From positions 62,001 to 126,000 of the forward strand of contig NZ_BMTW01000009.1 in assembly GCF_014649875.1 (NCBI RefSeq): 64,000 nucleotides of DNA, read 5' to 3'. This document shows, piece after piece, positions 32,265 through 39,931 of this stretch. The notes under the pieces were generated by a model that saw only the letters and a program-made list of their open reading frames with translations, was not told the DNA's origin and did not search any database. Numbering within the stretch: the stretch's first letter is position 1; every line of letters begins with the position of its first letter. This stretch comes from Streptomyces rubiginosohelvolus. GTDB lineage: Bacteria > Actinomycetota > Actinomycetes > Streptomycetales > Streptomycetaceae. A program made the position numbers and the translations under genes.

Positions 32265-34073
32265 TCAGTCGGAGGGGCGATCCTCCGACTGACCGGGGTC
32301 CGAGGGCCGCTTCTCGGTGGAGACCGACGTGGCCGTCGAACCCGGTCCGCCGGACTCGTGCAGGTGGCGCTCGTCCGTGACCGGCGTGGTCCCGGGGCCG
32401 ATCCGGATCTCGAAGTCGCCGTCGTACTTGGCGTGCCCCTCGATCACCGCGGACTCGACCGCTTCCACGCCGAACTCCTGGCGGACGATCTGCGGGTCCT
32501 TCCGCAGGTCCCGCATCAGGGCCACGCACATGCCGATCATCACGATGGTGAAGGGCGCGGCCACCAGGATGGTGAGGTTCTGGAGGCCTTGGAGGGCGTT
32601 CTCCTTGCCCTCGCCGATCAGCAGCATGATCGCGGCCACGGCCCCGGTCACGACACCCCAGAAGATGACGACCCACTTGCCGGGTTCGAGGACGCCCTTC
32701 TGCGAGAGGGTGCCCATGACGATCGAGGCGGCGTCGGCTCCGGAGACGAAGAAGATACCGACCAGGACCATCACGAGGATGCAGGTGAACGTGGCGATCG
32801 GGAACTCCTGGAGGACGCCGAACAGCTGCGCCTCGGGGGTGTCGGCGCCCTGGAGCTTGCCGGCCTCGTCCAGCTTCATGGCCGAGCCGCCGAAGACGGC
32901 GAACCAGATCAGGCTGACGGTGCTGGGCACCAGGATGACGCCGCCGACGAACTGACGGATCGTACGGCCGCGGCTGATGCGGGCGATGAACATGCCGACG
33001 AAGGGCGTCCAGGAGATCCACCAGGCCCAGTAGAAGACCGTCCAGCTGCCGAGCCAGTCCGCGACGCCCTCGCCGCTGGACGCCTCGGTACGCCCGACGA
33101 GCTGTCCGAGGTCGCTGAGGTAGGCGCCGAGGGAGGTGGGCAGCAGGTCGAGCACGATGATCGTGGGGCCGGCGATGAAGACGAACACCACCAGGACCAG
33201 GGCCAGCACCATGTTGGTGTTGGACAGCCACTGGATGCCCTTCTCGACACCGGAGACGGCGGAGAGGACGAAGCAGACGGTCAGCACGGCGATGATGGCG
33301 ACGAGGAGACCGGTGCCGGTCTTCTCCATCCAGTTCAGCTCCTCGAAGCCGCTGCCGATCTGGAGCGCGCCCAGACCGAGCGAGGCCGCGGAGCCGAACA
33401 GGGTGGCGAAGATGGCCAGGATGTCGATGAAGCGGCCGAAGCCGCCGTAAGCGTGCCGCTTGCCGATCAGCGGCTCGAAGACCGCGCTGATCGTCTGCCG
33501 CCTGCGCATCCGGTACGCGCTGTAGGCGATGGCGAGGCCGACCACCGCGTAGATCGCCCAGGGGTGCAGCGTCCAGTGGAAGAGGGTCGTGGCCATCGCC
33601 GTTCCCATGGCGTCGGCCGCGTCCGCGGGGTCGGTGCCGGGCGGCGGGGTACGGAAGTGGGCGAGCGGTTCGCTCACGCCGTAGAACATCAGCCCGATGC
33701 CCATACCGGCGCTGAACATCATGGCGACCCAGGAGACGGTCCGGAACTCCGGCTCCTCCCCCTCCTGGCCGAGGCAGATCTTGCCGTACCGGCTGATGGC
33801 CAGCCACAGCGCGAAGACGACGAAGCCGGAGGCGGCCAGCATGAAGGCCCAGCCGCCGTTGTGGATCAGTCCTTCGAGCAGCGTGCTGGAAACGCTCTCC
33901 AGGGAGTCGGTCGCGGTCGCTCCCCACACGACGAAGGCGAGGGTGAGGACCGCCGTGACACCGAACACCACTCGGTCGGTGGTGGGAGTCCTGGTACTGA
34001 CCGGTTCGGGGGGAAGGTCGGCCGTGACCGCCAGCCCCTCCCGCCCCTCCGCTGTCTGGTCGTCCTGGGACAC
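32265..34073 (-). CDS. BCCT family betaine/osmolyte transporter
   Basis: 602-residue sodium- or proton-coupled uptake system for glycine betaine-type compatible solutes. About 12 hydrophobic segments are visible. The cation/substrate loop is MMFSAGMGIGLMFYGVSEPLAHF, and the aromatic TM8 segment is WTVFYWAWWISWTPFVGMFIARISRGRT, which forms the betaine cage. A soluble C-terminal tail of about 85 residues may sense osmotic conditions. The GTG at 34073 follows GAAAGG with a 7-nt gap; a GTG three codons earlier is possible. No osmolyte synthesis genes are nearby. Confidence 0.93.
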   Translation of the reverse strand: MSQDDQTAEGREGLAVTADLPPEPVSTRTPTTDRVVFGVTAVLTLAFVVWGATATDSLESVSSTLLEGLIHNGGWAFMLAASGFVVFALWLAISRYGKICLGQEGEEPEFRTVSWVAMMFSAGMGIGLMFYGVSEPLAHFRTPPPGTDPADAADAMGTAMATTLFHWTLHPWAIYAVVGLAIAYSAYRMRRRQTISAVFEPLIGKRHAYGGFGRFIDILAIFATLFGSAASLGLGALQIGSGFEELNWMEKTGTGLLVAIIAVLTVCFVLSAVSGVEKGIQWLSNTNMVLALVLVVFVFIAGPTIIVLDLLPTSLGAYLSDLGQLVGRTEASSGEGVADWLGSWTVFYWAWWISWTPFVGMFIARISRGRTIRQFVGGVILVPSTVSLIWFAVFGGSAMKLDEAGKLQGADTPEAQLFGVLQEFPIATFTCILVMVLVGIFFVSGADAASIVMGTLSQKGVLEPGKWVVIFWGVVTGAVAAIMLLIGEGKENALQGLQNLTILVAAPFTIVMIGMCVALMRDLRKDPQIVRQEFGVEAVESAVIEGHAKYDGDFEIRIGPGTTPVTDERHLHESGGPGSTATSVSTEKRPSDPGQSEDRPSD

Positions 34074-34146
34074 AAATGGCACCTTTCACCGAGTCTGAAA
34101 AACGCTCTCCGTAGGCAGTACCACACCTGCCCCGGATCTCGAAGGA

Positions 34147-35532
34147 TCAACAAGCGGTTCGAGCTTGACCGTTTGTGAGGTGATATGTCGCTCGCTGATC
34201 GAGGAGCAGGGGAATCAGGCTCCGAGCCGACTGTCGCAAGGGCACGAATGCGCCATCTCGCTCCGGCCGGGCCCGGACCCCGTGCAGGGCCAATTCGTCC
34301 TTCACCGCCGCGTACTGGCCGGCGTCCAGCCGGTAACCGCACGGCGGGTCGACCAGGACCTCGGACGGCTCGGCCGGGTCGTTGTCGGCGCCGCCCAGAT
34401 AGACTGGTCCCCGGTCGGCGAGACCGGCCAGACGGGAGAGGGCGGTGGCCGTCCGGAGCCGGGCGCGCTGCTCGTCGGTGAAGTCGAAGAGGCCGCCGAG
34501 CGCGGTCTTCTGGGAGTCGACCCTGCGCCGGTGGTTGAGGGCCGGATCGGCCTTCTCCGCGTCGCTCAGCGCGTCGACCCGGGACTCGATGAGCAGGCCG
34601 ACGGCGTGCTTGAGCCCGGAGGTGTTGCGCAGGATGCGTTCCTGGCCGTCCCCGGCGACCTGCTTGATCGGCTCTCCGGTGGCGGGGTCGGTCCAGATGC
34701 CGTAGTGCCCGCTGCTGTAGCCGTCGGCCGTCGCGGCGGGGCGGACATAGCGCTCGGAGAGGGTGCGTGAGGCGTCGTGGACCCCGTCGTGGACGTTCAG
34801 GTTCCGCGGCCACAGGGTGAAGAGGTCCTTGTCGTAGTACGGCGGAGTCGCGCCGTACTCGTGCAAGTCGTAGATCACCTCCGGCCGTTCGTCGCGGACC
34901 ACGGCGGCGACCGTCCGCGCCTCGGCGGTCTCCAGGGCGATGTGGTCACGGTTGATGTCGACCCCGTCGGCGTTGCCGCGGGTGTCGGCGGCGCGCCCGT
35001 CGGGGTTGGCCGTCGGCAGCACCAGCAGGGTCGTACGGGCCAGGAAGGCGCGGGTCGCCCGGTCCTCGGCGAACGCCAGGTCGCGGATGGTGGTCAGACA
35101 GGCCTCGCGCCCGGCGGGTTCGTCCCCGTGCTGGCTGCAGATCAGCAGGACGGTCGTGGCGCCGGGCCGCTCCTGGCCGACGCGTACGAGCCGCAGGGCG
35201 CGGCCCTGGCCGGTCGTACCGACACGGTCCACGGAGACCCGGTCGCTCCCCCGGTCCACCGCGGCGAGGAAGTCCCGCTCCTCCGCCTCGCCGGTCCAGC
35301 GGGCGCCCTCGCTCGTCTCGAACCCGGTGCGGGGCGGGCGGTGCGCGGCCTCGGCGGGTGCGATGGCGAACGGCAGGGCGAGTGCGGCGAGCGTCGCCGC
35401 CACGGCCGTCCGGCACATCGTCCGCGGCGGGCGGCGCGGGGCGGCGGACTCCGGCCGGGCGGGTCCTGCGACCGGTGCGAGCCACGGGTGCGGGCTGAGC
35501 AGGTGGAGTGCGCGAGCGACACGACGGGTCAT
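34147..35532 (-). CDS. Secreted M14 family zinc carboxypeptidase
   Basis: 461-residue metallopeptidase. The zinc motif HxxE is H135/E138 in CSQHGDEPAGRE, and the third ligand is the His in IYDLHEYG. NPDGRAADTRGNADGVDINRDH is the typical M14 substrate-binding stretch. The start MTRRVARALH at 35532 has GGAGG upstream, but the hydrophobic signal core (AATLAALALPFAIAPAEA) begins only near residue 42, giving an unusually long n-region; ATG 35418 (residue 39) would give a conventional signal peptide but lacks a ribosome site. Divergent from the M1 peptidase. Confidence 0.88.
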   Translation of the reverse strand: MTRRVARALHLLSPHPWLAPVAGPARPESAAPRRPPRTMCRTAVAATLAALALPFAIAPAEAAHRPPRTGFETSEGARWTGEAEERDFLAAVDRGSDRVSVDRVGTTGQGRALRLVRVGQERPGATTVLLICSQHGDEPAGREACLTTIRDLAFAEDRATRAFLARTTLLVLPTANPDGRAADTRGNADGVDINRDHIALETAEARTVAAVVRDERPEVIYDLHEYGATPPYYDKDLFTLWPRNLNVHDGVHDASRTLSERYVRPAATADGYSSGHYGIWTDPATGEPIKQVAGDGQERILRNTSGLKHAVGLLIESRVDALSDAEKADPALNHRRRVDSQKTALGGLFDFTDEQRARLRTATALSRLAGLADRGPVYLGGADNDPAEPSEVLVDPPCGYRLDAGQYAAVKDELALHGVRARPERDGAFVPLRQSARSLIPLLLDQRATYHLTNGQARTAC

Positions 35533-35739
35533 CAGCTGCTGCCTCCGGAACGGGTGGGGGCGGGCGCCGTGACGCCCGTCGGTCTGTCGGCGATGTGCGG
35601 ACGTTACCCCGGTCAACTCCTGTGCAACAGGGGGCGATCACTCCATCCGTACGTCTCCGCGCACTGCCGTCCGTGACGACGGAATGGCGATCGTGTGACA
35701 GAAGCACCCGGAATGCCCCGCCCTGCCCCGGCGGCTGCA

Positions 35740-35760
35740 TAGCCTCGTGACGACCGGTCG
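35740..35760 (+). promoter_or_regulatory. Candidate promoter and operator of the M1 peptidase gene
   Basis: TAGCCT (35740-35745) resembles a -10 hexamer. The 10-bp palindrome CGACCGGTCG (35751-35760) covers the predicted start of transcription and resembles a TetR-type core. The gene starts 34 bp downstream. Confidence 0.35.
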
Positions 35761-35793
35761 GAAGATCATCCGTCCCGACTATTGGAGCTTGTT

Positions 35794-37359
35794 GTGCACC
35801 GCAGATTCATCGTCCCCAGCGCACTGGCGGCCACCCTTCTGCTGGCGATCCCGGCAGCGGCCGCACCGGGCACCGTGGGCGCCCCGGGTATCGGCGACCC
35901 CTACTACCCGGCCAGCGGAAACGGTGGCTACGACGTCTCCCACTACGACCTGCGGCTGAAGTACCAGCCCAGGACGGACCTGCTGGACGGGACGGCGACG
36001 ATCCTCGCCACCACCACGCAGGAGCTGTCCCGCTTCAACCTCGACTTCGGGCTCGACGTCTCCGAGGTGCGGGTGAACGGCAAGAAGGCCCGCTTCGCCA
36101 CGAGCGGCGACCACGAGCTGGAGGTCACCCCGGCGGAGAAGCCGGCGAAGGGCAGGGCCGTCTCCGTCGTCGTCCGGTACGCCGGGAAGCCCTCGGAACT
36201 GAAGATCAACGGCTGGACCGCCTGGGCACGCACTCCGGACGGCGGTGTCGCCGCGCAGGAGCCGGACTCGGCGGTGTGGTGGTACCCGAGCAACGACCAC
36301 CCGTTGGACAAGGCCACGTACGACATCTCGGTCTCGGTGCCCGACGGCACCCAGGCGATCAGCAACGGGGTGCTCCAGTCGCAGAGCTCGAAGCTCGGCT
36401 GGACCCGTTTCAACTGGCGCTCCGACAAGCCGCAGGCGACTTATCTGACGACGCTCGCCGTCGGCAAGTTCGACATCACGACCGACAGGACCGCCGACGG
36501 TCTGCCGGTGCTGAACGCCTACAGCAAGGACCTCGGCGCCAACGCCGGTGCGGCCCGCGCGAGCATCGAGCGGACCACCGAGGTCGCCGAGTGGCTGACC
36601 GAGGTGTTCGGCCCGTATCCGTACAACGCGCTCGGCGGTTACGTGCCCAACGTGACGAGCGGCTTCGCCCTGGAGACCCAGACCCGGCCGTTCTACAGCC
36701 CGAAGCAGTTCGCGAACGGTGCGAACGTCTCGGTCGTCGTCCATGAGATCGCGCACCAGTGGTACGGCAACAGCGTGTCGGTCGACGGCTGGAAGGACAT
36801 CTGGATCAACGAGGGCTTCGCCCGCTACAGCCAGTGGCTCTGGTCGGAGAAGGAGGGCGAGGGCACCGCGCAGGAGCTGGCGGACTACACGTACGCCCAG
36901 CACCCGGCCGACGACCCGTTCTGGAAGGTGAAGCCGGGCGATCCGGGCCCGGACAACCAGTTCGACATCGCCGTCTACGACCGGGGCGCGCTGGCCCTCC
37001 AGGCGCTGCGCAACGAGGTCGGCGACGACACGTTCTTCGCGCTGCTGAAGGGCTGGCCGGCCGAGCACGCGCATGCCAACGCGACGGTGGGCGACTTCGT
37101 CCGGTACGCGGAGCGGGTCTCGGGCAAGCCGCTCGCGGCGCTGTTCGACACCTGGCTGTACCAGCCGTCGCGACCGGCGTCCCCGGCCGCGGCCGATGCG
37201 GGTCTCGCCGAGGCGGCCCTGTCGGCACGCTCGGCGGCGCGGGTCGAGCGGCCCGCGTCCTGGAAGAAGATCGCGGCGACGAACACCGTGCACGACCACG
37301 GCGACCACGGGCACGGTGAGCGCCCGGACCGGGGTCACGCGGGTCACGAGCACCGCTGA
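35794..37359 (+). CDS. Secreted M1 family zinc aminopeptidase with His-rich tail
   Basis: 521-residue metallopeptidase. Signal peptide VHRRFIVPSALAATLLLAIPAAAA is followed by the M1 N-terminal beta domain. The catalytic zinc site HEIAHQWYGN...WINEGFARY gives HExxH plus the downstream Glu. The exopeptidase loop normally written GAMEN reads GFALETQ. The C terminus ends in a His/Asp-rich stretch (VHDHGDHGHGERPDRGHAGHEHR), probably metal-binding. GTG 35794 follows GGAG with a 7-nt gap. A 17-bp hairpin follows the gene. Confidence 0.92.
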   Translation: MHRRFIVPSALAATLLLAIPAAAAPGTVGAPGIGDPYYPASGNGGYDVSHYDLRLKYQPRTDLLDGTATILATTTQELSRFNLDFGLDVSEVRVNGKKARFATSGDHELEVTPAEKPAKGRAVSVVVRYAGKPSELKINGWTAWARTPDGGVAAQEPDSAVWWYPSNDHPLDKATYDISVSVPDGTQAISNGVLQSQSSKLGWTRFNWRSDKPQATYLTTLAVGKFDITTDRTADGLPVLNAYSKDLGANAGAARASIERTTEVAEWLTEVFGPYPYNALGGYVPNVTSGFALETQTRPFYSPKQFANGANVSVVVHEIAHQWYGNSVSVDGWKDIWINEGFARYSQWLWSEKEGEGTAQELADYTYAQHPADDPFWKVKPGDPGPDNQFDIAVYDRGALALQALRNEVGDDTFFALLKGWPAEHAHANATVGDFVRYAERVSGKPLAALFDTWLYQPSRPASPAAADAGLAEAALSARSAARVERPASWKKIAATNTVHDHGDHGHGERPDRGHAGHEHR

Positions 37360-37387
37360 CGGTCGTACGCCCAGGAGCCGGGTGATC

Positions 37388-37430
37388 GGGGCCGTCGCAG
37401 CGGCGGGAGTTCAGCCGCTGCGACGGCCCC
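37388..37430. terminator. Bidirectional terminator between the M1 and MpaB-type genes
   Basis: Perfect 17-bp stem (37388-37404 and 37414-37430) with a 9-nt loop, between convergent genes. Confidence 0.88.
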
Positions 37431-37472
37431 TCGGCCTCCGCGTACGGCCGTACGCCGGCGGCGCGGGCCCGC

Positions 37473-38453
37473 TCAGCCGTTGGGCGCCGCCGTACGGTGG
37501 GCCGCTCGGGCAGCTCGCGCCCGGGGCAGATACCGCAGCCGCTCCGGCAGGACGGGGACGACGACCCGCAGGACCGCGCACATCCGGCGCAGCCGCTTCT
37601 CCTGCTCAGCGCTCCACGGCAGGCCGACGGCCGCGCGGGCGTCGGGGGGCATGAGCCCGATGGTGACGAACCGCCGGAAGCGGGCCAGCGGCGGCAGCAG
37701 CACCGGCCACAGCGCGCGCAGGACCATCCGCAGCGGCCACGGACCCCGGTCCGGCGCGGGCACGGGCTGGTCGACGTCGACCAGTTCCCGCACGACGGTG
37801 GTCGCCTCGATCTCCTCGGCGAGCATCTTCTTCCAGTACGGCCAGAACTCCTCGATGGTCTGCGGCATGTCCCGGTCGTGGATGCCGAGGATCCGGCCGA
37901 CCTGGAGCCACTCCGCGTACAGGGCGCGCTCCTGGGCCGGGGTCATGGGCCGGATCAGATAGCGGGCCGCGTGCTGGTAGACGGGGAAGCCGGTGGCGTG
38001 CACCCAGGCGTAGTTGGCGGGCGTCAGGGCGTGGTAGCGGCGGCCCCGGGTGTCGGTGCCCTGGATGGTGCGGTGCAGCACGCGCAGCCGGCGGCCCTCC
38101 TCGGCTGCCTCCGCGCCGCCGTACACCCAGAGCTGGAGCGAGCGCAGTGAGCGTTCGCCACGCCCCCAGGGATCTGTACGGAAGACGGAGTGCTCGTCGA
38201 CTCCGGCGCCGACGGCCGGGTGGGCGACCTGGAGGGTGAGGGCGGCGGGCAGCATCAGCAGGGCGCGGATGTCGCCGGACAGACTCCAGAGGACTCCGCC
38301 GGGCGGGGGCGGCTCGGGGTCCGCACCGCGGCAGCGCGCGGGCGGCTCCGGGTCCGAGCCCTGGCCCGGCGGCGGCTCGGGGTCCGCACCCCCGCCCGGC
38401 GCTGCCTCCGGTCCGCGGGCCCGGGGGCCCTTCACGTCCTTCGCGCTGCTCAT
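37473..38453 (-). CDS. MpaB/latex-clearing-type oxygenase family protein (DUF2236)
   Basis: 326-residue protein resembling the heme-binding oxygenase family of MpaB and rubber oxygenase Lcp. A segment LLLPAALTLQVAHPAVGAGVDEHS carries the conserved His region, and YAWVHATGFPVYQHAARYLIRPMT a second. The first about 50 residues are low complexity, built from repeated (G)ADPEPPP units that I suspect are a recent repeat expansion. The substrate is unknown. The heme-ligand assignment is inferred from the family. Confidence 0.82.
   Translation of the reverse strand: MSSAKDVKGPRARGPEAAPGGGADPEPPPGQGSDPEPPARCRGADPEPPPPGGVLWSLSGDIRALLMLPAALTLQVAHPAVGAGVDEHSVFRTDPWGRGERSLRSLQLWVYGGAEAAEEGRRLRVLHRTIQGTDTRGRRYHALTPANYAWVHATGFPVYQHAARYLIRPMTPAQERALYAEWLQVGRILGIHDRDMPQTIEEFWPYWKKMLAEEIEATTVVRELVDVDQPVPAPDRGPWPLRMVLRALWPVLLPPLARFRRFVTIGLMPPDARAAVGLPWSAEQEKRLRRMCAVLRVVVPVLPERLRYLPRARAARAAHRTAAPNG
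38308..38390. repeat. Degenerate tandem repeat in the MpaB-type gene
   Basis: Three copies of a 20-bp core GGCGGCTCGGGGTCCGCACC (38308-38327, 38341-38360 with changes, 38371-38390), spaced 33 and 30 bp, keeping the reading frame. They encode the repeated ADPEPPP motif near the N terminus. Confidence 0.75.
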
Positions 38454-38567
38454 CCGGTGCTCCCGCGATCCCGGCGGGCCTGCCGTGCGCTGCCCGTCCC
38501 CTTCCCCTCCATGATCCCTCGCGGACGGCAGAGCCGTGATGGCGGGGCCAGGTCCCCCGCGTACGCC

Positions 38568-39044
38568 TCAGTCGTGGTCGTACACCGTCACCGACAGGCC
38601 GGCGGATATCAGGCGTCGCTCGATCAGCGGCTCGATCCGGGACCACGTGCCGCCCGCGAGCCCGCAGCCGATCCGGGGCATGTGGACGGAGGCCCCCAGC
38701 TCGCCCGCCCTGGCGGCCACCGTGCCGAGCGCCGTGTCGATGGCCTCGTACCGCACAGGCACCCCCTTGCTGCCGGTGCGCATGCCGCGCTGGCCGACCA
38801 GGTTGGCCACCCAGAGATAGGGCCCCACCTGCACGAACTGCGCAGCTCCCAGGGCGAAGTCGTTGCCCGCGCGCTCCCGGTGCCAGCGGCGGTAGGCGGC
38901 TTCGGGCTCGGGCCAGCGGCGGGAGAGGGCGAGGACGAAGCCCTTGCCCCAGCCGCCGAGGTCGTTGCAGACGTGGACGATCAGCTTGGCGCCCTTGCCC
39001 TGCGGGGCGGTGGCGTCCCCCCGTACGTAAGTGATCTCCGACAT
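38568..39044 (-). CDS. Macro-domain protein (ADP-ribose binding/hydrolase type)
   Basis: 158-residue single macro domain. It carries YVRGDAT at the N terminus, HVCNDLGGWGKGFVLALS in the ribose-binding loop, and MPRIGCGLAGGTWSRIE in the diphosphate-binding loop. The pattern resembles the Appr-1''-p processing/TARG1-like subgroup that removes or binds ADP-ribose. No ADP-ribosyltransferase gene is nearby, so it may act on DNA, protein or metabolite adducts in general. It is divergent from the MerR gene with 131 bp between starts. Confidence 0.88.
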   Translation of the reverse strand: MSEITYVRGDATAPQGKGAKLIVHVCNDLGGWGKGFVLALSRRWPEPEAAYRRWHRERAGNDFALGAAQFVQVGPYLWVANLVGQRGMRTGSKGVPVRYEAIDTALGTVAARAGELGASVHMPRIGCGLAGGTWSRIEPLIERRLISAGLSVTVYDHD

Positions 39045-39175
39045 GACCTCACCGTACGGGCCGCCACTGACAGCGGGCCCGGGGTGGACGGCGGCGCGAT
39101 GGTGCCGGAGACTTTCACAGTAGTGGTGAGACAGCAGAACTGTCCGATACCGGGATTCGACTGCGGGGAGCAGAG

Positions 39176-39907
39176 ATGGCGACGGGGACCGACGAGCCGA
39201 CGCTCACGGTGGACGAGCTGGCGGCCCGTGCCGGGGTCACCGTGCGTACCGTGCGGTTCTACAGCACCCGGGGCCTGCTGCCGCCCCCGGTCATCGGGCC
39301 GCGCCGGGTCGGGCACTACGGGCCCGACCATCTCTCGCGGCTCGCGCTGATCGAGGAACTCCAGCAGCAGGGCATGACGCTCGCCGCGATCGAACGCTAT
39401 CTGGAGCAGCTGCCGCCCGACCTCAGCGCCCACGATCTGGCCATCCACCGGGCGCTGGTCGCGTCCTGGGCCCCGGACAAGACCGAGGACTTCTCCCGGG
39501 CCGGGCTGGAGCGGCGGGCGGGGCGGGCGCTCTCGGAGGCGGATGTGGAGCGGCTGGCCGCGATGGGGGTGCTGGTCCGGCCGGAGGAGGACGGCGGGAC
39601 GTTCCGGGTGGATCTCGGGCTGCTGCGGCTCGGGGTGGAGCTGCTGGACGTGCCGATCGCCCACGAGACGATCCTGGCGGCGCGGACCGTCCTGCTGGAG
39701 CACACCCGGTCGGCGGCGCAGGAGATGACCCGGCTCTTCCGGGACGAGGTGTGGAATCCGTACCGGGAGCGGGAGGGCGATCCGGAGCATGTGGCGGCGA
39801 TGAAGTCGCTGTCGGCCCATATGCAACCGATCGTGGTGCAGGCGCTGGTGACGGCCTTTCAGCGATCGCTCAAGGAAGAGCTGCGGGCCGCGTTCACCGC
39901 CGAGTGA
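39176..39907 (+). CDS. MerR family transcription regulator
   Basis: 243-residue regulator. The N-terminal winged helix reads LTVDELAARAGVTVRTVRFYSTRGLLPPP...GHYGPDHLSRLALIEELQQQGMTLAAIERYLEQ. Residues about 90-243 form an effector or dimer domain without Cys metal motifs, so a small ligand is more likely than a metal. Its end converges on the beta-oxidation operon (25-bp gap), but there is no direct proof that it controls those genes. Short dyads upstream (39114-39143) are not a convincing MerR spacer promoter. Confidence 0.87.
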   Translation: MATGTDEPTLTVDELAARAGVTVRTVRFYSTRGLLPPPVIGPRRVGHYGPDHLSRLALIEELQQQGMTLAAIERYLEQLPPDLSAHDLAIHRALVASWAPDKTEDFSRAGLERRAGRALSEADVERLAAMGVLVRPEEDGGTFRVDLGLLRLGVELLDVPIAHETILAARTVLLEHTRSAAQEMTRLFRDEVWNPYREREGDPEHVAAMKSLSAHMQPIVVQALVTAFQRSLKEELRAAFTAE

Positions 39908-39931
39908 CGGTGAACGCGGCGCATCACGGCC

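Noticed and set aside
33884..33902. LacI-like AACGCTCTCC sequence inside the BCCT gene, and a similar one at 34100-34110
   Set aside because: Neither is palindromic; the first is within coding sequence.
39114..39143. Possible MerR-type operator upstream of the MerR gene
   Set aside because: Only short dyads (ACAG-N5-CTGT); no -35/-10 pair with the 19-20-bp spacer expected for MerR activation was found.
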